Shown one piece after another: positions 6,225-11,448 of a stretch of 11,448 bases of DNA. The number at the start of each line of letters is the position of its first letter. Within the stretch, counting starts at the first letter, position 1. The DNA is from Christiangramia sp. (GTDB lineage: Bacteria; Bacteroidota; Bacteroidia; Flavobacteriales; Flavobacteriaceae), in assembly GCA_024635735.1 (NCBI GenBank), contig JAGXII010000164.1, forward strand, positions 1 to 11,448. Reading direction: 5' to 3'. The notes under the pieces were generated by a model, which did no database searches, was not told where the DNA came from, and saw only the letters and a list, made by a program, of their open reading frames with translations. The position numbers and the translations under genes were made by a program.

Positions 6225-6935
6225 ATGAGTACAGAGAAAAAAACTGCCCTTGTAACGGGTGGAAGTAAAGGAATTGGATTCGGGGTAGCTAAAGCTCTAC
6301 TCCAAATGAATTATAATGTTGCCATTACCAGTAGATCATTGTCTTCTGCAGAAAAAGCTGCCGGCAAACTTTCGGAATATGGTGACATTATTGGTCTGGA
6401 AGCCGATGTAAGGAGTTTTGAAAGTCAGAAGAACGCCGTCCAAAAATTATTAGACAAGTGGGGTAGACTGGATGTTTTGATTGCGAACGCAGGATTAGGA
6501 CATTTTGGATCTGTTGATCAATTATCCGTGGACGACTGGAAAGAAACTATTGATACAAATCTTACCGGAGTTTTTTACAGTGTAAAGACTTGTGTGGAAG
6601 CTTTAAAAAAGAGTAAAGGATATATTATCACTATTTCCAGTCTCGCAGGCACAAATTTCTTTGCTGGTGGAGCGGCCTATAACGCCAGTAAGTTTGGTTT
6701 AACAGGATTTACTCAGGCTATAATGCTTGATTTACGTAATGAAGGAGTTAAAGTAAGTACCATTATGCCTGGTTCTGTCTCAACTTACTTCAATGATAAT
6801 GAACCATCTGAAGAAGATAACTGGAAAATACAGATCGAGGATATTGGGGAACTGGTGACAGATTTACTTAAGATGAATCCGAGAACGCTACCAAGTAAGA
6901 TTGAGGTAAGGCCTTCACAACCTCCAAAGAAATAA
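6225..6935 (+). CDS. Short-chain dehydrogenase/reductase (classical SDR)
   Basis: This 236-residue NAD(P)-dependent oxidoreductase shows the full classical SDR set. The cofactor-binding TGGSKGIG is at 11-18 and R37 in TSR suggests NADP preference. D61-V62 contacts adenine, followed by NAG (88-90) and the structural N112. The catalytic S139 is in ISSL, Y152 and K156 are in YNASK, and PG is at 182-183. The substrate is not identifiable. The reading frame is open back to an ATG at 6096, but that 43-residue extension (IFYKRFWAGFINYLTFKIN and onward) has no family counterpart and covers the divergent promoter region. ATG 6225 gives the normal SDR N-terminus (MSTEKKTALVTGG) and is preferred. TAGCTTTA at 6199-6206 is a weak -7 candidate. 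The gene ends at a strong terminator shared with the convergent reductase. Confidence 0.9.
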   Translation: MSTEKKTALVTGGSKGIGFGVAKALLQMNYNVAITSRSLSSAEKAAGKLSEYGDIIGLEADVRSFESQKNAVQKLLDKWGRLDVLIANAGLGHFGSVDQLSVDDWKETIDTNLTGVFYSVKTCVEALKKSKGYIITISSLAGTNFFAGGAAYNASKFGLTGFTQAIMLDLRNEGVKVSTIMPGSVSTYFNDNEPSEEDNWKIQIEDIGELVTDLLKMNPRTLPSKIEVRPSQPPKK

Positions 6936-6952
6936 TGAAAAATTGAATATAT

Positions 6953-6984
6953 AAAAGGCCACGCGAACCGCGTGGCTTTTTATT
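6953..6984. terminator. Strong bidirectional rho-independent terminator
   Basis: A perfect GC-rich eight-base stem, GCCACGCG (6958-6965) and CGCGTGGC (6969-6976), encloses an AAC loop. It is extended by a G-U pair and four A-T pairs, giving T runs in both directions. It lies 17 bases after the dehydrogenase stop and abuts the stop of the convergent reductase, so it can end both transcripts. Confidence 0.93.
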
Positions 6985-7980
6985 TTAAACCTTTACCAGC
7001 ATTTTTCCGGTATTTTTTCCATCAAAGAGATCTATAAAAGCTTTAGGAGTATTTTCAAAACCTTCTACCACAGTTTCGTCATACTTTAGTTTTCCAGCTT
7101 TTAACCATTCGGCTAGTTGAGAAATTGCTGAATTATAATCTTCCGTGTGATTTCTAATAAGGAAACCCTGCATTAAAGCCGATTTCTTTATTAAGATTCC
7201 CTCTGGCCTTGGACCCATGGGAACTTCGGTAGAATTATAGATCGAGATTGCACCACAGTTAATGATTCTCGCGTGCTTATTGATATTTTGTAATGCAGCG
7301 TCCAGAATCTGTCCTCCAACATTATCAAAATAAACATCTACACCGTTTGGACAATGTTCTTTAATAGCCTTTTTCATATCACTGGTGGTCTTATAATTAA
7401 TTCCACCATCAAGATTAAAACTGGAAGTAATGTGTTCGATCTTTTCATCGCTTCCTGCAATTCCAATAACCCTGCAACCTTTAATTTTTCCAATTTGCCC
7501 AACAACGCTTCCAACTGCTCCGGCGGCACCCGAAACCAGCAGAGTTTCACCTTCTTTTAGCTGACCAATTTTATCCAGGGCGATGTAGGCTGTGAGTCCT
7601 GTTAGACCCAGCACTCCCAGATAAGCTGAAACAGGAGCCAGAGATGGATCTATTTTTTTAAGATCTTTTCCGGTATGTACCTGTTCCTTTTTCCAGTTCA
7701 GCATCCCAATAACATAAGTGTCTTCAGGAAAATCTGAATTCTGTGAAGCTGTTACTTTTGCAACTATCATAGATTCCAGAGGTTCGCCTACTTTAAAAGG
7801 TTCTATATATGATTTCTCATCCCTCATTCGGCCACGCAGGTAGGGATCTACTGAAATATATTCTGTTTTAAGAAGGATTTCTCCATTCTTAATTTGAGGA
7901 TCTTCTAATTCCTGAAATTCAAAATTGTTCTCATCAGGCCTTCCTTCCGGCCGACTTTTTAAAGTTATTTGCTGATTCAT
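6985..7980 (-). CDS. NADP-dependent medium-chain reductase, CurA/LTB4DH type
   Basis: This 331-residue, zinc-free medium-chain dehydrogenase/reductase belongs to the leukotriene B4 dehydrogenase/CurA group. The group reduces activated carbon-carbon double bonds of enones and enals (for example 2-alkenals or curcumin) with NADPH. Seen in the sequence: ISVDPYLRGRM (42-52), the group's signature; GLTGLTAY (125-132); the nucleotide-binding SGAAGAVGS (150-158) at the start of the Rossmann fold; the NADP-phosphate region AGSDEK (175-180); and YFDNVGG (217-223), typical of the group. Zinc-binding cysteine clusters are absent, as expected. Length is normal. The likely role is detoxification of reactive carbonyls, but the true substrate is unknown. 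It is convergent with the short-chain dehydrogenase and divergent from the FUSC operon, so it seems to be transcribed alone. Confidence 0.9.
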   Translation of the reverse strand: MNQQITLKSRPEGRPDENNFEFQELEDPQIKNGEILLKTEYISVDPYLRGRMRDEKSYIEPFKVGEPLESMIVAKVTASQNSDFPEDTYVIGMLNWKKEQVHTGKDLKKIDPSLAPVSAYLGVLGLTGLTAYIALDKIGQLKEGETLLVSGAAGAVGSVVGQIGKIKGCRVIGIAGSDEKIEHITSSFNLDGGINYKTTSDMKKAIKEHCPNGVDVYFDNVGGQILDAALQNINKHARIINCGAISIYNSTEVPMGPRPEGILIKKSALMQGFLIRNHTEDYNSAISQLAEWLKAGKLKYDETVVEGFENTPKAFIDLFDGKNTGKMLVKV

Positions 7981-8125
7981 TTATTATTATTTTAATTTAA
8001 AATACTACCAAATACCAAGAATCGCAAAGTACAGTTCCTAAATTCTCCTTAAATGATAATATCTACGGGATGCCAAGGGATTTTTAATAGGAAAGCCTTA
8101 ATTTCAGGGTCTGATATTATAAAGA

Positions 8126-10378
8126 TTGAGGTTAAAATTCCAACAGCATAAAAACGATTTTTTAAAATTTCTAAGGAGCACAGATTTCTCCAAGGCACTA
8201 GTATTGACCATATCTATAATTCTTCCCGTTGCCGTATTCTCAAAATTTGGCATTCTCGAAATTGGTATAAGTATAGCTATGGGATGTTTACTAAGCTCGC
8301 CCAGTGATGTCACAGGCACCTTGAAACATAAAACTCTGGGTATATTTTTCGCAGCCTTACTTGGAGCCTTTTCTTATATTATAGCGAGGTATGCTGCAGT
8401 AAATCTGGCGATGATAATTCCAATGCTTCTTGTAATGATGTTTGGAATTGCATTTTTATCGGTATTTGGTTTTCGGGCATCATTAGTGAGCTTTTCGGGG
8501 CTTCTGGCAGTCGTTTTAAGTTTTGCAGGTGTAGGTTCAGAACTGGAAATCTGGGAAAAAGGTTTATATATTTTTTCTGGAGGAATCTGGTATATGATGG
8601 CGAGTACAATCTGGTATTTAATTCGGCCGCAAAGAGCCACGGAACAGTTGCTCGCCGAAACAATAGAAATTACTGCTGAATATCTCAGGCTTCGGGTTCG
8701 ACTTCTGGGACAGGATAGCCCTAAAGAAGATTTTCAGGAAGAATTACTTCAATTACAAACAGAACTTAATGAACATCACGAAAGCTTGCGAGAAATTCTT
8801 CTAAGTTCTCGAAAGACTTCCGGAAACTCAGGATATGCCAGGAAAAGACTTTTAATTTTTATAGATCTGGTGGATATGCTGGAACTGGCCATGGCCAATC
8901 CAATTGATTATGAAAAGTTCAAAATAAGTTTTAAGGACGATAATGATATTCTAAACCACTTTGCGCTATTTACCCTTAATCTCGCGGCTCATTTAGACAA
9001 AATAGCTTTGGCGATACATAAAAATAATTCATTGCCTGCTAATAATATCGAAAAGGAAATCGATGAGTTAGGTAAAATTCTGGAAAACTACAGGAATAAA
9101 ATTGATATGACCCAAAAGCGGGATGCCATGTTAATGCTAAGGCATTTGTATGATTACCAGGTGCGTCAGGCTCAAAAGATCCTGAATATTGACCGGATGC
9201 TAAAAAATATTGAGGTAAATCGTAAACCTGCGTTTAAGGAAAAAGAGATCCAAAAGTTTATCACTCCTAATGAATACAGTTTTAAAACTCTTTCCAATAA
9301 TTTTAACCTTGATTCGGTTATTTTCCGGCATGCTTTAAGATTGGCTATCATTGTTGTGATCGGGTACCTGATTGGCGCTTATTTTTCGGTTCAAAATTCT
9401 TACTGGATATTACTAACCGTTATTGTGATTATGCGTCCCAATTACGGTTTAACCAAGCAAAGGATCAGAAAAAGGATCGTGGGAACGTTGATTGGAGGAG
9501 CTGTCGCAATAGGTATTGTTGTGCTTACGCAAAATACCACGCTGTATGCGATATTTGGAATTTTATCGCTAACTCTGGCATTTTCACTTATTCAGAAAAA
9601 CTATACAACGGCGGCGGTCTTTATTACGCTGAGTATTGTGTTTATATACGCACTTATGCAGCCTGAAGTATTGAAAGTGATTCAATTCAGGGTTTTTGAC
9701 ACTTTAATCGGGGCGACATTGGCCGCGATAGGAAATTTTATTTTATGGCCTAAATGGGAAAAACAAACAATTGATGGTGTGATTGCCGCTTCCATCAAAG
9801 CAAACAGGAACTATCTGGAAGAAATTATTCAGTATTACCACAAGAAAGGGAATCTTCTTCCAGGTTATAAATTAAGCCGGAAAAAGGCTTTTCTCGAAAT
9901 TGGAAATTTAAGCGGAGCTTTTCAGCGAATGGCACAGGAACCAAAATCTAAGCAGCAGAATCTCGGACTTATCTACGAAATCGTGGGGCTTAATCAAACT
10001 TTTATGTCGGCAATGGCTTCTCTGGGCACCTACATAAGAACTCATCCCACTACCAAAGCCTCTTCAGAATTTAATACTTATTCCCGTGGGATTCTAAACA
10101 ATCTTAAGCAGGCCTACAATCTTTTGGAAAATAAAGAGGCAGAGAACGCGGTTTCCGAAAATACCGGTGAAGCCTCAGAAACCCTTCATAAAAGATTTGA
10201 TAAGCTTGCAAAGGAAAGGGACCTTGAAATTAAATCTGGTAAAAGAGAGATAGACAGGGATATGAGGTTTAAATTGCAGGAAGCTCATTTAATCACAGGA
10301 CAGCTGGAATGGATGCTGGATATTTCAAACAAACTCAGTAAAAATATTCAAAAATTAAAAAATTCACAAGATGAGTAA
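8126..10378 (+). CDS. FUSC-family (YccS-like) inner-membrane protein
   Basis: This 750-residue protein has the symmetric YccS architecture. An N-terminal membrane block is at about 22-165, with EIGISIAMGCLLSSPSD in its first loop. A soluble helical region spans about 170-395. A second membrane block at about 398-545 carries the FUSC signature SYWILLTVIVIMRPNYG (425-441), followed by a basic loop (KQRIRKRIVGTLIGG). A cytosolic helical tail completes it. The family is related to fusaric-acid and aromatic-acid efflux proteins (AaeB type), but YccS-like members have no proven substrate. The start is unusual: it is TTG at 8126, two codons after an in-frame TAA, and the next in-frame ATG (codon 52) would remove the first membrane helix. 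The stop overlaps the DUF6155 start by eight bases, indicating coupled expression. Confidence 0.87.
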   Translation: MRLKFQQHKNDFLKFLRSTDFSKALVLTISIILPVAVFSKFGILEIGISIAMGCLLSSPSDVTGTLKHKTLGIFFAALLGAFSYIIARYAAVNLAMIIPMLLVMMFGIAFLSVFGFRASLVSFSGLLAVVLSFAGVGSELEIWEKGLYIFSGGIWYMMASTIWYLIRPQRATEQLLAETIEITAEYLRLRVRLLGQDSPKEDFQEELLQLQTELNEHHESLREILLSSRKTSGNSGYARKRLLIFIDLVDMLELAMANPIDYEKFKISFKDDNDILNHFALFTLNLAAHLDKIALAIHKNNSLPANNIEKEIDELGKILENYRNKIDMTQKRDAMLMLRHLYDYQVRQAQKILNIDRMLKNIEVNRKPAFKEKEIQKFITPNEYSFKTLSNNFNLDSVIFRHALRLAIIVVIGYLIGAYFSVQNSYWILLTVIVIMRPNYGLTKQRIRKRIVGTLIGGAVAIGIVVLTQNTTLYAIFGILSLTLAFSLIQKNYTTAAVFITLSIVFIYALMQPEVLKVIQFRVFDTLIGATLAAIGNFILWPKWEKQTIDGVIAASIKANRNYLEEIIQYYHKKGNLLPGYKLSRKKAFLEIGNLSGAFQRMAQEPKSKQQNLGLIYEIVGLNQTFMSAMASLGTYIRTHPTTKASSEFNTYSRGILNNLKQAYNLLENKEAENAVSENTGEASETLHKRFDKLAKERDLEIKSGKREIDRDMRFKLQEAHLITGQLEWMLDISNKLSKNIQKLKNSQDE

Positions 10379-10883
10379 GCGTGCTTTTAAAAAGTACATC
10401 AAATCACTTGAAAAAGAAGACCTTGAAGATCAGATATTAGATTTATATGAACGCTTCGAAGATGTGAAAGTCTTTTATAATTTTGTGTTTAACCCTAATG
10501 AAGAAAAGCTTGTAAAACAAGCTAAATTCAAGATTTCGAAGGAGTATTTTCCAAACACAAAACGCAAGGCTAAAGCCCGTAGATCTGTAGCCCATAAGCT
10601 TATTAAACATTTTCTAAAACTGGAGATGGAGTCGCATTCCCTCGCGGACCTTATGTTTTATAATGTGGAAATTGCTCAAACCTATTCGGCTGATAAAGAA
10701 AATATTACAAATGCATTTGAAAAAAGCATGTTTAAGTCTTTTGAACAGGCTGTGGATTTTGTTATTCAAAATGGAATTTATACTGATTTTCTCAAGCGTA
10801 TCAACCATATAACTGAAGAAGCCGTAAAACAAAACTGGTCCAATTCATACAAATTTGAACAGGTAACTGATCGATTTTTATAA
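10371..10883 (+). CDS. DUF6155 family protein
   Basis: This 170-residue, soluble, highly basic and helical protein starts MSKRAFKKYIKSLEKEDLED. The block QILDLYERFEDVKVFYNFVF (22-41), KFKISKEYFP (52-61), RRSVAHKLIKHFLKLEM (70-86) and LMFYNVEIAQTYS (94-106) are what I know from DUF6155 proteins of Bacteroidota. No catalytic motif or function is known. There is no signal peptide, so it should be cytoplasmic. Its ATG lies inside the last codons of the FUSC gene (eight-base overlap) and its stop is five bases before the next start, so it is the middle gene of an operon. The coupling to a FUSC membrane protein may mean a shared task, but nothing in the sequence says what. Confidence 0.82.
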   Translation: MSKRAFKKYIKSLEKEDLEDQILDLYERFEDVKVFYNFVFNPNEEKLVKQAKFKISKEYFPNTKRKAKARRSVAHKLIKHFLKLEMESHSLADLMFYNVEIAQTYSADKENITNAFEKSMFKSFEQAVDFVIQNGIYTDFLKRINHITEEAVKQNWSNSYKFEQVTDRFL

Positions 10884-10888
10884 TTTTA

Positions 10889-11415
10889 ATGAGATTATTA
10901 ATTTTCACCGGACTTTTTTTAAGCTTCTTTGCTGCTGAAGCTCAACTGGGCTTTTGTTCAGGAAGTAAAGGAGATCCTATTTTTCATGAAGATTTTGGTT
11001 CTGGAACAGGTACCGGACCTGCCTTATCCTCTGGAGGAACAAATTATAATTTCGTCACAGGTGATCCTAATGATGGGCAGTATACTGTTTCAGATGATAT
11101 TGGTAATGAATTAACCTCGTGGCATTCCATGCTTCCCAATCAAACAATCTCAAACGGCAGGGCTTTAATAGTAAATGCCGATTTTACTGCAGGACGTTTT
11201 TATCGAACCGAGATTTCCGGTCTTTGTGAAAGTACGACCTATGAATTTTCTGCATTTCTAATGAATGTCTATGATCGCGGTAGTCAGGTATGTATCAATG
11301 GAGGCATACCTATTAATGTTCGTTTTGAAATCTGGGATGAAACTGATTCCGTTCTTTTAAAGGAAGGAAATACCGGAGATATTACTTCACAAACTTCCCC
11401 TCAATGGGAACAATA
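10889..11415 (+). CDS. Secreted T9SS type-B cargo protein, N-terminal part
   Basis: The genomic part encodes 175 complete codons. A signal peptide (MRLLIFTGLFLSFFAAEA, probable cleavage after A18 before Q19) is followed by LGFCSGSKGDPIFHEDFGSG. A beta-rich region then contains NYNFVTGDPNDGQYTVSDD, FTAGRFYRTEISGLCESTTY, EFSAFLMNVYDRG and PINVRFEIWDETD. I recognise this as the N-terminus of large flavobacterial proteins that carry repeated extracellular domains and a C-terminal gliding-associated type-B sorting signal for the type IX secretion system. The sorting domain itself lies outside the window, so the secretion route is inferred from the family. The start is five bases after the DUF6155 stop. 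From residue 176 the frame is corrupted by the sequencing adapter at 11416-11448, so anything translated past 11415 is artefact. Confidence 0.85.
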
Positions 11416-11448
11416 CTGTCTCTTATACACATCTGACGCTGCCGACGA
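11416..11448. other. Illumina Nextera Read 1 transposase adapter (sequencing artefact)
   Basis: The last 33 bases of the window start with the 19-base Tn5 mosaic end CTGTCTCTTATACACATCT and continue with GACGCTGCCGACGA. Together they are the exact reverse complement of the full 33-base Nextera Read 1 transposase adapter. This is library-construction sequence, not chromosome. It marks the end of the contig, and the gene reading into it is truncated at 11415. Confidence 0.98.

Noticed and set aside
8374..8663. Two minus-strand reading frames inside the FUSC gene
   Set aside because: They are antisense shadows of a long, clearly conserved membrane protein.
10929..11114. Short plus-strand frame in the secreted protein gene
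   Set aside because: It is an alternative frame of the signal-peptide-bearing protein starting at 10889, which matches a known flavobacterial family.
1..11415. CRISPR arrays, tRNA or rRNA genes, insertion sequences, phage or defence genes
   Set aside because: Looked for by eye on both strands and none was seen. No regularly spaced repeats, transposase motifs or cloverleaf sequences are apparent, and intergenic gaps are all under 300 bases.
11416..11434. Natural Tn5-type transposon end inside the secreted protein gene
   Set aside because: The 19-base mosaic end is the engineered form and is followed by the Nextera Read 1 tag, with no transposon body. It is library adapter.

Overview
The window looks like a chromosomal piece from a marine-type member of the Flavobacteriaceae (Bacteroidota), close to Gramella/Christiangramia or a relative. 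The genus is inferred from protein resemblance; no marker gene is present. Supporting signs are AT-rich DNA, perfect or near TAnnTTTG -7 promoter elements, weak ribosome binding sites, and proteins typical of the group: DUF6155, a YbdG-type channel beside DUF3817, and the start of a gliding/T9SS type-B secreted protein. The right end is not genomic. The last 33 bases (11416-11448) are an Illumina Nextera Read 1 transposase adapter, so this is the untrimmed end of a short-read contig.

Layout. 1-260: N-terminus of a small MscS channel (minus). 324-3018: a minus-strand operon of DUF3817 membrane protein, YbdG-type mechanosensitive channel and a broken endonuclease/exonuclease/phosphatase (EEP) family gene. 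3172-4230: galE (plus), with a bidirectional terminator after it. 4294-4833: a Pmp3/YqaE small membrane protein and the wreck of a DUF1206 gene (both minus). 4930-6022: a VTT-domain membrane protein and an acidic conserved hypothetical (minus). 6225-6935: a short-chain dehydrogenase (plus), convergent with a CurA-like medium-chain reductase (6985-7980, minus), with a strong shared terminator between them. 8126-11415: a plus-strand operon of a FUSC/YccS-like membrane protein, DUF6155 protein and a truncated T9SS type-B cargo protein.

Functionally this is ordinary housekeeping and envelope territory: osmotic safety valves, sugar-nucleotide metabolism, NAD(P)H reductases and membrane proteins. 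I see no defence system, CRISPR array, RNA gene, natural mobile element or evident new system. The notable points are damage: an in-frame stop plus a one-base frameshift in the EEP gene, a large internal deletion plus further lesions in the DUF1206 gene, and a Tyr-to-Cys change at the catalytic tyrosine of GalE. Because the contig is an untrimmed draft, these should be verified in reads before being taken as biology.
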